A DNA stretch of 64,000 nt from Sphagnum compactum (taxonomy: Eukaryota; Bryophyta; Sphagnopsida; Sphagnales): contig OZ234496.1 of assembly GCA_965153455.1 (NCBI GenBank), forward strand, positions 8,007,207 to 8,071,206, written 5' to 3'. A program made the translations under genes and the position numbers. Shown in pieces: positions 13,767 through 24,570 of this stretch (within the stretch, counting starts at the first letter, position 1; each line of letters opens with the position of its first letter). The notes below the pieces were generated by a model that ran no database searches, had not been told where the DNA came from, and worked only from the letters and a program-made list of their open reading frames with translations.

Positions 13767-14700
13767 CGCGTCCGAATCAGCTTCTCCTCAACGACGACCA
13801 GGCTTTCTTGTTCTCACAGTTGTTGTGGTTGTTGTTGCACCAACACCCCGACGATTCTCCGCCAATTCCACAACCCTAAACACCGAAGCTCATCGATGAG
13901 GAGGAGCTCGCCTCAAAACCACCAGATCTCAACATCAAGCCCTCAAGCAGTTACATCAACAGCAGCAGCAGAGCACCTGTCTTCCGTCTATTGCTTATCG
14001 CTCCAAAAAACCAACAACAATACAGAACAGAAAAAACACTAATTTCCCCCACACCTACAACAACAACAACAACAAAGAACAAAACACAAACACCTGCAGC
14101 AAAACAAACCGGCACCGAGCACCAAAAAAAAAAAGGGACGAGACCGCCGAGAGAGACGGATGGACGTTCTACCACAGATCCAGATCAAAATGGCCACACT
14201 CTCTCGAATGCCGTGCAGATGTCAGTCTTAATGTAAAAGGGATACAGAAAAGAAAGAGGGATTTCAGTCCGCGACAGAGAGACAGAGAGAGATTGTGGGG
14301 AAACCAAAACCCCAACCAAAAAAAAAAAAAAAAAAAAATAGTAGGAAGGAAGGAAACCAGGCTCCCCCTTGCTCATGCACACTAGAGCAGAAGCGATTGC
14401 AGAGAAGAAAATGGCGACGTGTTGTGTGATGGGAGGAGGAGGAGGAAGAAGAAGAGCGCTAGTAGCAGCACCATCATCATCATCATCATCGGCATCTGCA
14501 TGATGATCATCAGCATCGCCATAGCAAGCGCGTCGTCTCCTTCGTCCCTTCCTTCCTTCCTTTCCTTTTCTTCCCCGCTGCCGCAGCAGCACCATCAGCA
14601 GCAGCTCATCACGGGCAGAGGATCGGGCAGAATATCGGGCAGTAAAACGGGCACAAGATCGGGCACCAGGACTCATTTTTCTTGGTCGTTTTTTTTATGA
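13767..14700 (-). promoter_or_regulatory. Probable 5' UTR and promoter of the epsin gene
   Basis: This stretch lies upstream of the epsin ATG. On the epsin strand it is rich in GT, GA and CT low-complexity sequence. It contains an A run at about 14318-14338 and CAT/GAT repeats near 14475-14500. Small open frames on both strands here are low complexity and match no family I know. The transcription start cannot be fixed from sequence. Confidence 0.45.
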
Positions 14701-15590
14701 ATAGTTAGAGCACCCAACCAATCCAGAAAAACAAAAAAAAAAAACCCCAGCAAAGGAAAAGAAAAAAAAACACTACTGGCCAATTATTTCACACTAAAAT
14801 TAATTTCATTTGTTCCCATAAGTGGATCCCTCCTCTTCCTTGAGTGTGTGTGTGTGTGCAAACCCTATGTTCGGTGTGTTCGGTTAATGTGGTACACATA
14901 AGGCCCACGGACGGGGGCATTACGAGAATACGGTACCTCACTTGAGGCGTTCATTTCATTCGTTGAACAACGCAGTGCCAAATTATGGTAACATGCTCAT
15001 TTGAGGGCCCCTATCATGCGTATTGTAATGACCACTCGACGGATATTTGAATTGCCGAGAAAAAAAATAAAAATTCTTTGGGGCCACATGATCAATGTGT
15101 TTGTGGGTGCGGATCGATGTTTTTGAGTGCGATCAAGTGTTGTTTGTGTGTGACCAATGTTTGTATTTTTTTTACCCGATACAACTCGACCGGGTGTTAA
15201 TAAGGAATCTTGGTTTTTGGTATGATCTCAAATTCCGGATGAGCCCCTTCCCCTTCTTCTTCCCCCATTCCCAAACCCCATAATTTTTGGCTTGTGGGGA
15301 ATGATTTTGATTTCCAAGGATGGTATATGCTCCCAACGTTTTTTCTTAGGCCACCCTGCGCGCAAAATAATTGTCAACAAGGAGTCGCACCAACATTATT
15401 TAGTTTTTAAAACAAGGGAAAGGGGGGTGGGGTGGGGTGGACGGCAATAAAATCCAAAATTCTTGGGGGTCCACACGGTTTCTCCCAAGGAAATTTTGTG
15501 GAACACTCTATTTTACTTTCATTGCGCTCTCTGTGGACAGACTTTTCAATGCCATTCCATTCACCGTTCATTTGTTTACTTCCATTTCCC
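14701..15590. other. Intergenic region without recognised feature
   Basis: No gene, RNA or transposon motif was recognised. A GT repeat lies near 14845-14858. The rest is unremarkable sequence leading into the CATT-rich minisatellite. Confidence 0.5.
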
Positions 15591-16110
15591 AGTAATTCAT
15601 CCATTCATTCCTTTGTTTTATTCTCAGTCATTCATTCATTACTTTCATTCTCAATCATCCATGCATCCATTCATTCATTTGTTTCATTCTAAGTCAATTC
15701 ATTCATTAGTTTCATTCTCAATCATCCATGCATCCATTCATTCATTTGTTTCATTCTCAGTCATCCATGCATCCATTCATTCATTTTGTTTCATTCTAAG
15801 TCAATTCATTCATTAGTTTCATTCTCAGTCATCCATGCATCCATTCATTCATTTGTTTCATTCTCAGTCATTCGTTTGTTCATCCATTTATTTGTTTCAT
15901 TCTGATTCATTCTTTCATCCATTCATTCATTTGTTTCATTCTGATTCATTCTTTCATCCATTCATTCATTTGTTTCATTCTCAGTCATTCCTTCATTTAT
16001 TCATCCATTCATTCTCTTGTTTCATTCTCCGTCATTCACTCATTCATTCTTTCATCCATAAATTTATTTGTTCCATTCCCGTCCATTAATTCATTTCTGT
16101 CTTTATTTAG
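15590..16110. repeat. CATT-rich minisatellite
   Basis: This is a long tandem array built from variants of ATCCATTCATTCATTTG followed by TTTCATTCTCAGTC. The basic unit is roughly 35-40 bp and made of CATT/CATC tetranucleotides. A longer unit alternating a CATCCATGCATCC module with a CAATTCATTCATTAG module occurs at about 15653-15722 and again at 15763-15830, so there is higher-order structure. The array has few stops in any frame and yields long open frames of Phe-Ile-His-Ser repeats. These are a by-product of the repeat, not a gene. Confidence 0.85.
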
Positions 16111-17640
16111 TCCATTCCCATTCCATGGCTTGTTTGTTTGTTTCTTTATTTATTTATTTATTTATTTAGTTCTGAAATTCCAATTCATTAATTTAAACCA
16201 AAATATCCCCCCTTTCCAACATGGCCCTTCTTTAACAATGTTTTTTTCCAACAAATTTTGTAGTCTTTTTACCCCCAAAAATTGGGAAACTTTTGGAATT
16301 TTCTGTTTCTCTAGTGTAAATTCGATTAATTTTGCTAAAATTTTGGGGGAAAAATCTGGCCAAAATTTTTTTTATATCACAAAATTTGGGGGAAAAAAAA
16401 CATAGCTTTATCCATCTAAGCCCTTTTTTCTCTTGTGTTAGAAAATAGAAAAAAAATAAATTGGCCAAGGCTTGGAGTTTGAACCTTGCACATGGAGGAC
16501 CCATTGATGATTGCCCCCCAAGCTCCCAAAACCAACAACTGAATGATAATACAAATAGGCATTATAGTGAGAGAATGTTGTGTTTGAAGAGCATTCTAAA
16601 ATGTGGAATGTCATGTTTGAAGTTTGAGCCTTTGAGGAGCACAAGAAATGTGTTATTATTTACATGGGAAAATTCATTTTTATCATGAGTATTATATTTG
16701 CCATGTGATTCTAGTATCAAAAATGAAAAATATTATGAAAAAAGTTGATTTTTAGTTACATTTTTGTGTTTTTTTTTTTTTTGGGGAATGGTCAAGACTA
16801 AATTAGAGGCGAATTAGTAAATACACTTCAATCTTCTAAATCAAGGGCTAATTAAAACCCTATAACAAAAAGGCAATTTAACAAAAATGATTTACATGGA
16901 CGAAATCGAACTTCAAAAATGAAATTCATGTAATTAATTAGCTTAATTAATTAATTAACTAATTAATTTACATTCTCAACAATAACTTAACCTATCATTG
17001 AAAACCATTTAAGATGAAGGGTGGTTACAATTTGTTTTTGTGATATTGTGAATGTACTTTTTAATATATAAATATTACTATATGAATCTATGTTAGTGAA
17101 AATTCAATACACAAGTCAATTACACATGAATGAAATGAAGTTAATGATTGAAGATTGACAATTTGGATGAAATTGACAACATGGATGATGAATGGTATCA
17201 CATTAATGAAATTTCACAACATGGATGAAATTCCCATTCATGGTTGAAAATTATTGTCTTGATCCATATGGTTGAACTTCAACCACATGGACTAATGACA
17301 TCTAATGTGGTCAATTTTCATCCTTGAAACCAATTTCATCAATGTCATCATAGTTTCCAAGTCAATCTTTAAGTGACATAGTAGTTAGGTCCCAAAGATT
17401 GATGGGGGAACATGTAACATACCCCATGTCACTTGGAAAATTGTTTTAGACCATATATGTCACATGAAGGTCACATTTTTTGTGGTCTTGCAAAATAGCT
17501 CTCACATATTTATTTGAGAAAAAATGAGGTTTTGTATAATTTGAGCTAAAGCTAAATGAATCATTGCAATGTAAAATTAAAAACTTTAACACAAAATTTT
17601 CCATTTTTCAAGATTTTCGACATTTTCATAACGGTGATGT
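16111..17640. other. AT-rich intergenic region with short repeats
   Basis: No gene is recognised. A TTTA tetranucleotide run sits at about 16141-16168 and an ATTAATTAATTA run near 16934-16970. At 17165-17245 a short word, ACATGGATGAAATT, recurs with variation. Composition and decay suggest old transposon remnants, but no coding motif remains. Confidence 0.5.
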
Positions 17641-17645
17641 AGTCA

Positions 17646-17770
17646 ATAAATAGCAGTGATAAGCTGCCATGACTTACCCACCAGCTTCATCAGCTCCCGA
17701 AGGTGTGTGGACATAAGAATTACCCACTGACTTCATCAAGCTCCTGACAGCAGGTGTGTACATGACAACA
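17646..17770. repeat. Dispersed repeat, copy D (right half, internally duplicated)
   Basis: It matches the right half of the epsin-intron repeat: ATAGCAGTGATAAGCTGCCA, then CTTCATCAGCTCC and GGTGTGTGGACATAAGAATT. The second part recurs directly afterwards (CCCACTGACTTCATCAAGCT through GGTGTGTACATGAC), so this copy holds a tandem duplication of about 46 bp. Confidence 0.55.
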
Positions 17771-18155
17771 TAACACTATAGCAGCAAACCAGGAAAAAGA
17801 GGAGACGCAATCCTTAAAAATGCAGAAGAAAACTGAGGAGTGGCTTGCACAATAACAACATTCACCTCCGGACTGCATGCATGTGTGCAGGGACCTCCAA
17901 CAGCAATATATGTAATGGTATTGGGAATGGCACCAGCGATCATAACATCCCCAATTGACTTTCATCACCTCCCAGCTGTGCATCATGAGGTGAAGCTCAA
18001 TAGCCATTACATACATTCACCAACCAATGTACTGGGCTGCTGTCACAAGAAGTGGCAGTAATGGGAAAGACTCAAACCATGATGCTGGCTAGCTTGACTC
18101 TAAAAACATAAAAAACAGAAGATGAGCAAGGAAACCAAGAAATTTGTATCCTGCA

Positions 18156-18187
18156 TTCGTGGGTGCATTTCTCGAAGCACCCACGAA
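18156..18187. other. Perfect 11-bp hairpin
   Basis: TTCGTGGGTGC at 18156-18166 is the exact reverse complement of GCACCCACGAA at 18177-18187, with a 10-base loop. No gene surrounds it, and no T-run follows that would suggest a Pol III terminator. Its function is unknown. Confidence 0.6.
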
Positions 18188-18412
18188 GACTTGATCACGA
18201 TCTATTGAGGTAGCAGTCAAGAGAAGCCATGGGAAGTAAGTAAGAATTAAGCTTATAAAATACTACCACATCCCCATAGAGTAAGTCTTTGACAAGATAT
18301 GTAAACACTGGAGAATCAGTGAACAAATTCAGGAGCTAGTAACACATTGTCCACAATCCTTCTTATGAAACATAGCTTAATAAAACCAGAATTGGAAAAT
18401 AATATCTACAAA

Positions 18413-18500
18413 ACTGCAGAGAAATCTCCACAACAACAGTTTGAAGGTAACATGACAAACGAGTGCAGTCAAAAGTCAAAACCTTAAGGTAACATACCCT
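18413..18500. repeat. Dispersed repeat, copy C (left half)
   Basis: It matches the left half of the epsin-intron repeat: CTGCAGAGAAATCTCCACAA, CAGTTTGAAGGTAACATGAC and GAGTGCAGTCA. The matching right half lies about 650 bp upstream, at 17646, in the opposite order. The two halves have therefore been separated or copied independently. Confidence 0.55.
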
Positions 18501-19175
18501 TTTCAACTAAACATCATTGAAGTTTAGCAATAGAAATATGCAGCAAAAGGGACTCAAAACATTCATTCTACCAAAAGATGAAAATTTTCAATCTAAGCTT
18601 TCGGATCTGATAGTTTGATCTTCCTCCAAAACAAAAAAAAGTTGAGAAGAAATCAAAAGCAACAAAAGCAACAAAAAATGGCAGAAAAAACATTTTTTTC
18701 AGCATTATAGATTTCCTCAATGAAAATTCAGCTTTCTGCAACTTGGGAAGAACAACAACAACCACCTTGGCTTCATGAAGGCTTTTATGAAGGCTTCGTG
18801 AAGACTTCTTTTTCATGAAGCTGCTGCACAAGGAAAAAACAGGAACAAGACAAGGGGCAACAACAACCAACACCTAGAGTTACAATCTTGCATGACTGAC
18901 AAACACAGAGAACATGTGTGCGGGGATTCTTACATGAGGATGGAGCAGAAGAACCTGTAAATTTTTTGCTCAAGGATTAGTACAAGAGGGGAGGAAAAAA
19001 AATCGCCAATTGGGTGTGGTCTGCTTCATTCATGCTGGTAAGCTCGTGCCACAAAACAAACTTAATGACAAACCTTGATGCTGATCATTTGCACATCACA
19101 TGCGTGGAGCTGTATGTGATTGTCCATGTCCCAAATGGTCTTCCCTTGGGATTCCTACGCACCACGGCACTAGCT

Positions 19176-19201
19176 CCCCCCCCCCCCCCCCCCCCCCCCC
19201 C
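19176..19201. repeat. Homopolymer of 26 C
   Basis: An uninterrupted C tract on the plus strand, G26 on the other strand, about 170 bp before the telo-box of the acetolactate synthase gene. Such a tract could form quadruplex or i-motif structures and is prone to length change and sequencing error. Confidence 0.9.
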
Positions 19202-19367
19202 TTGCATGCATTGTCAAACCCCCCATCTTTTCAAAACAACAACAACAAGAAGCAGTTTGACAAAAGAAAAGCAGCAGATTGAAGAAGAAAAGGAGCTGCA
19301 AACTGAAGATGAAGAAGAAGGAAGAGGAGGATCCAATCGGTGAAGCAAGCAAGCATGAGCGTTGATC

Positions 19368-19400
19368 TTTAGGGTTTAGGGTTTAGGGTTTACGTCACAG
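19368..19400 (+). promoter_or_regulatory. Telo-box (three TTTAGGG units) followed by ACGTCA motif
   Basis: Three exact TTTAGGG units plus TTT lie at 19368-19391, and TACGTCAC follows at once. The units match the plant telomere repeat. Short internal copies (telo-boxes) are known in plant promoters and 5' UTRs and are bound by TRB-type Myb proteins. ACGTCA is a typical bZIP/TGA core. The site lies about 580 bp upstream of the ALS start codon, so it may be promoter or leader. Confidence 0.65.
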
Positions 19401-19722
19401 ATTGCGATGATAGGTGTCGTCGCGCGGCTATCTATCCGCAAGATCCGCTGAAGATCTGATGTCTTTCGTTGCACACAGGATCGTCTGATCTACACCATTC
19501 TGCAGGCGGCTCTCACCTTCTTGTTCTTCTGGTGCATGGTTTGTGGGAAGAAGGTGGGTATCTTCATGGCCTCTCTCTCAGGAAGATGAATTGAGGAAGG
19601 ACAAGAAGAGTAGTGGTGGGCATTTGCTTTTCGGGCTGCAAAGAATTTTCTTCTTCCCAGGTTATCAGCAAACTACAGTGTATGGTGCTCTCATATCAAA
19701 CATGAAGTTCTTGCGAATGTGA

Positions 19723-19750
19723 TCTTCTTCTTCTTCTTCTTCTTCTTCTT
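19723..19750 (+). repeat. TTC microsatellite in ALS leader
   Basis: A TTC run of about nine units in the probable 5' UTR of the acetolactate synthase gene. A GA run follows at about 19815-19833. Both are typical low-complexity elements of plant leaders. Confidence 0.7.
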
Positions 19751-19969
19751 TGTGCTGCAGATTTGTGCCAATTTCAGAAGTGTGATGTGTTTTGAGTTTG
19801 CTGCTGCAGACACAGAGAGAGAGAGAGAGAGAGATAGAGAGGTGTGGGATCATTCCATCTCCACCCATCTTGAGCAGCATCAGTGGGTATACTACTACTC
19901 CTTTTTCCTCTTGGTAGCTGGTTTCTGGAATCGGTCAAGCTTGGAGGACGCTGGTACCCAAATCAGTCC

Positions 19970-22900
19970 ATGGCTGCTCATGCTTGCTACTACTCTACAG
20001 CTGCTGCTTTACAAGCTTCCTTGGCAGCAGCAGCAACTCCCTCTTCCTCAGCTGAAAAATGGAGGTTAGACTCCAACACTACTTCAAGGAGACACCACCA
20101 CCATACTGAACATCATCACACAGGAGGAGGAGGAAAAGGTTCTTGTCAAGTGTCCAAGATCTCCAGCACTTTCTTCTACACAGCTGTGGATCACAACAAT
20201 GGGCTACAGGATTCTCACACATGGAGAAGAAGAAGAGCAACTCACTCCGACACAGTGTGTCAGGAGTCAGCTGGGTTAGGCTTGAAGGAGCAGCAGCAGC
20301 AACAGGGAGCTGTGGCAGTAGTGAAGGAAGCAGAGATTCCCTCTGCAGACTTGATTGGCTCCAGAACTAGCAGTGGCAAGTCACTCACAGCACCCACTCC
20401 TTGGAGCTTCCAGTCCAGGTTTGGAGATGATGAGCCCAGGAAAGGGAGTGACATCTTGGTGGAAGCTCTGGAAAGAGAGGGAGTCAGGACGCTATTTGCG
20501 TACCCTGGTGGAGCTTCGATGGAGATTCATCAAGCTTTGACAAGGTCAGAAGTGATCAGGAATGTTCTGTGTCGGCATGAGCAGGGCGAGATTTTTGCTG
20601 CAGAGGGATATGCTAAAGCTTCTGGCCGTGTGGGTGTGTGTATTGCCACTTCTGGACCAGGAGCCACCAACCTCGTTACAGGCTTGGCTGATGCACTGCT
20701 GGATAGTGTTCCATTGGTTGCCATCACTGGGCAAGTGCCCCGCCGCTTCATTGGGACTGATGCCTTCCAAGAAACTCCCATTGTTGAGGTACTAGCTGAA
20801 GCTCATGTGATGAATGGATCAATCAATCAATCAATCAAGCTGCTTCTTTGATGTTGCAAAAGATTGCTCAAGCTCTCTCATCATGTGATAATCTGGTATA
20901 ATTGGTGATGCTCATGAATGTCCAGGTGACACGGTCCATCACAAAGCACAACTATCTGGTGATGAATGTCGATGACATCCCTCGAATTATCCGGGAAGCT
21001 TTTTTCCTTGCTGCATCCGGTCGGCCTGGTCCAGTCCTTGTTGATATTCCAAAGGACATTCAACAACAGATGGCCATCCCTGTATGGAACCAACCAATGA
21101 AGCTTGCAGCATACTTGAACCGCCTTCCACCAGCACCCAAAGTTTCCTTGATGGAGCAAGTCCTGCGAGTGATCTCAAGGGCAAGGAAACCTGTCATCTA
21201 TTGCGGTGGTGGATGCTTACATGCCAGCAAGGAACTGCGGGAATTTGTGGAGCTGACAGGGATTCCTGTCACGTCAACCCTAATGGGCTTGGGAACATTC
21301 CCTGCTTCTGATGAGCTCTACCTTCAGATGCTCGGAATGCATGGAACTGTGTATGCCAATTATGCAATTGATCAATCTGATTGTCTTCTGGCATTTGGAG
21401 TTCGTTTTGATGATCGAGTTACAGGAAAGTTGGAGGCTTTTGCTTCCAGAGCCAATATTGTGCACATCGATATTGATCCAGCGGAAATTGGGAAAAATAA
21501 GCAGCCTCACGTGTCCATTTGTGCAGATGTTCAGCTTGCTCTTGCCGGCATGATCAAGTTAATCAAAGAGGTCAACAAACACACAGATCTTGATCCTTGG
21601 TGCAGTAATTACTCAGGATCTAGTCTGCCAGAAACACCTTACAGTTGTTCAGTCCTCGAATCTATTTCTGACCGGTCACATGTTGGGTTTGTTTTGTTTT
21701 TTTCTTTTTCCAACAAAACCAGGGACCAAATGCAGTACCAGATTTCTCAAGTTGGCGAGAAGAGCTTGATGAGCAAAAGCTCAAGTGGCCAATGACATTC
21801 CCAAAGTCTGATAACAGTGCAATTTTGCCCCAGCTTGCAATCCAAACCCTTTGTGAGCTCACGGGTGGCAATGCCATCATATCTACAGGTGTAGGACAGC
21901 ACCAAATGTGGGCTGCACAGTGGTATAAATATGAGCAGCCACGGCGCTGGCTCACATCTGGAGGTTGGGTTTTTGTACATCTGTTGTGTTCTGTTTTTTG
22001 TAATTGAGTTTTTGTATCTATGATGGCACATATACTGATGACCACATTGCTGGAGAGAGTGTTCTTACTTGTAGTAGCTTCTCCCTCTTCTTGAAGCATT
22101 GTTGTTGTTGGTGTTGTTGATGTGGTTTGCTGCTCACAGGACTAGGAGCCATGGGTTTTGGCTTGCCAGCTGCACTTGGAGCTGCAGCCACAGATACAGA
22201 CCTTCCTGTTATCGACATTGATGGAGATGGCAGCTTCATCATGAATGTTCAGGTCAGAGGCACACCCCCCCTAATCCTTGCCATAGCAATTCCTGAATGG
22301 AGAATAGTGATTGCAAGTGCAAGTAAGAAATGGGTTTGTACTTAAAAGAAATGGTCAACAAGATCTCCAAGATGCTGTTTTAAACTTACAGCTTACCACA
22401 GCTCCACATAAATGTCTCAGATGTCCTGGGATTGAAGATCACATGAATGCTCTAAGATTTATTTTTTTCCCCCAGTCAGGCATTGATTTGTGTTTTTGTG
22501 AGGAGTAGTTGGGACATGCAGAGTTTTCTTAGACAAAGGGTTTAGTGACCTGCTGTTGTAATTGGCAGGAATTGGCAACAATCCATGTGGAGAAGCTTCC
22601 TGTGAAGATAATGGTGCTGAATAATCAGCATCTGGGGATGGTTGTCCAGTGGGAGGATCGCTTCTACAAGGCAAATCGTGCACACACATACCTCGGAGAC
22701 CCAGATGATGAAGCTGAAATCTACCCTGACTTTTGCAAGATTGCTGAGGGTTGCAAGGTACAGAAATGTTTTCTTCGACTTCACATGAAATCTAGATACA
22801 CATAAAATTATGCAGATATGGAGTGCAAGAGACACTTCTCAATGGATCTACCTGCACAGATCTAAATGAGCAAGCAATATGTGTGAAATGAACGTCAAAG

Positions 22901-23590
22901 ATGACAGCCAGAAGTTGTAGGTAGTAATACATTGCTGTGCTGCTGAACAAAACATTCTGAAAACCAGAGAAATCCCGTCTTTTGCATGGAAGGCTCATAT
23001 GAAGAGGAGAGTGCTTTTTGCCTTGGGTCTCCTGTGCTTAACTTTCTGGTGCTGGGATTAGGTGCCATCAGCACGTGTGACAAAGAAGGAGGATTTAAGG
23101 GAGGCGATTGCCACCATGCTTGCGACCCCAGGGCCTTACTTGCTTGATGTCATTGTGCCTCATCAGGTGGGTAAATCTTGTTGATGGTCTCTGACAATCT
23201 TTTGAGCAACTCTCATCAGGTTTACAATTGTGCCCATTGTCACGTTTACTGTCAGAAACATTGTTGTGGAGATTCCTCTGCAATGTCATTGATATGGGAT
23301 TGGATTGGATTGGATTGGATTGCAAACCCAAAACCTCTGTTAAAGGAAGACTCTCCCAATCAGCAGACTATCAAAGCTGATAAAACACCATCTTTTTCTT
23401 TGGTTCACAAACTGTTTTCAAGCATATGAGATCCCTCTCATTCCTACCTGCAGATACTAGATGAAAAATCTGCCTAACTTTTTTTTTGGTCTTCTCATTG
23501 ATGGATCAGGAACATGTGCTTCCGATGATTCCTGGAGGAGCAAGCTTCAAAGAGATAATCACTGAAGGAGACGGCCGAACGATATACTGA
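19970..23590 (+). CDS. ALS: Acetolactate synthase (AHAS) catalytic subunit, 7 exons
   Basis: This ThDP-, FAD- and Mg-dependent plastid enzyme makes 2-acetolactate or 2-aceto-2-hydroxybutyrate, the first common step of Val, Leu and Ile synthesis. Coding exons are 19970-20788, 20926-about 21570, 21723-21963, 22140-22252, 22569-22757, 23062-23166 and 23510-23590, about 730 aa. Exon 1 carries a Ser/Ala/His-rich transit-peptide-like leader, then [18 protein letters not shown], the HEQGE motif with the ThDP-activating Glu, and GQVPRR. Later come [20 protein letters not shown], the ThDP motif GDGSFIMN...NNQHLGM, and QWEDRF. The first in-frame ATG gives the start. The exon 2 donor is uncertain: 21570/21571 gives the best family alignment, while donors near 21604 or 21652 are possible. 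Introns are notable because angiosperm ALS is usually intronless. The C-terminus reads MIPGGASF, with Gly at the Ser653-equivalent position. Confidence 0.94.
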
Positions 23591-24426
23591 TCAATGACAT
23601 CTTTGGTCTTTGTTAACAAATTTTTGACATGGAAATGCTTTTGGTGGTTGCTGGTTTACTGGAATGCCCATCTGCTTGCTGTGAGATAGGTGTTGGTTGT
23701 CTCTGAACTCTTGTGTAGACTGTGCATGCATGTCAACCGCTTTTTTCTCAGAAGCAGTTGGGAACAGCATTATTGCACACTCATAAAATTTGCTTTTGTA
23801 TTTGTTTCTCATGGAAAAAAAGCTTGAGTTGTGTTGTGACCTTCCAGAGCTGGTCCTCCTTCTGAAGCTGGTTCTTTCGGTTTTTTACTGTCAAACCAGG
23901 AGTTAGATGCTTAGGTTTTTCATAGAAAGTAGCAAGAAGCTAACTGGAGACTGAAGTGCTGATTTGCATGCCATCAGACACACAAAGCCATTTGCTTTCA
24001 AAGCTTGTGAATCTCTGGTTTTGGAACAGAAATGTGCATACAGAACAAGATGAACTTCTTCTGGAAAGAAGGTGCCAAACAGCCACTGCAACAACAGCAT
24101 GTGCATTGACACTCTTCACTGGCATCACAGAGAGTCTTCTCTTCTCCAGCAGTTTTGAGTTTGTATTTGTTATCAGATGAAAGAGCTCATGAATCCCAAA
24201 GCTCAAGATATCTCCTTCCTGGCCTGGATGTAGAAGTAGTTGTAGCTCTAACAAAACCTGCAGAATTGTGAAGCTCAATTGCCAGAAGTAAAAAAACATC
24301 ATCATGAGCAGATGCAAAACCACTAGGAGGGAGGGAAAGAATGGCATCATATGACCGTTGAACACAGAAGCTGACTCTTCTGAGTTTTCTTCTTACTTTC
24401 ATTGATCTTGCACCTGGTACCATTCC
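23591..24426. other. ALS 3' flank, no further gene
   Basis: The first part is probably the ALS 3' UTR. A 142-codon open frame on the opposite strand (about 23940-24365) shows no recognisable domain and is treated as chance. Confidence 0.5.
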
Positions 24427-24570
24427 GTTTGGGTATTGTTTGCAAGGTATGGCTTCTCGCTTTGCTGCAACTTAGATGTGCCAAAAGGAAGAGTATAAGT
24501 TTGGGTATTGTTTGCAAGGTATGGCTTCTTGCTTTGCTGCAACTTAGATGTGCGAAAAGGAAGAGTATAA
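24427..24570. repeat. 72-bp direct tandem duplication
   Basis: Two adjacent 72-bp copies, 24427-24498 and 24499-24570, start GTTTGGGTATTGTTTGCAAG and differ at only two bases (CTCGC/CTTGC and GCCAAA/GCGAAA). The high identity points to a recent duplication. No coding function is apparent. Confidence 0.85.

Noticed and set aside
14185-14676. 163-codon minus-strand frame in the epsin upstream region.
   Set aside because: Composed of Arg, Asp/His and Phe homopeptides from simple repeats, with no domain. Treated as leader or promoter DNA.
15463-16089. Long plus-strand open frames rich in Phe, Ile, His and Ser.
   Set aside because: They are translations of the CATT minisatellite. All frames stay open for compositional reasons, so there is no gene.
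23940-24365. 142-codon minus-strand open frame downstream of ALS.
   Set aside because: Leu/Phe/Ser-rich without motif, lying in the ALS 3' flank. Probably chance.
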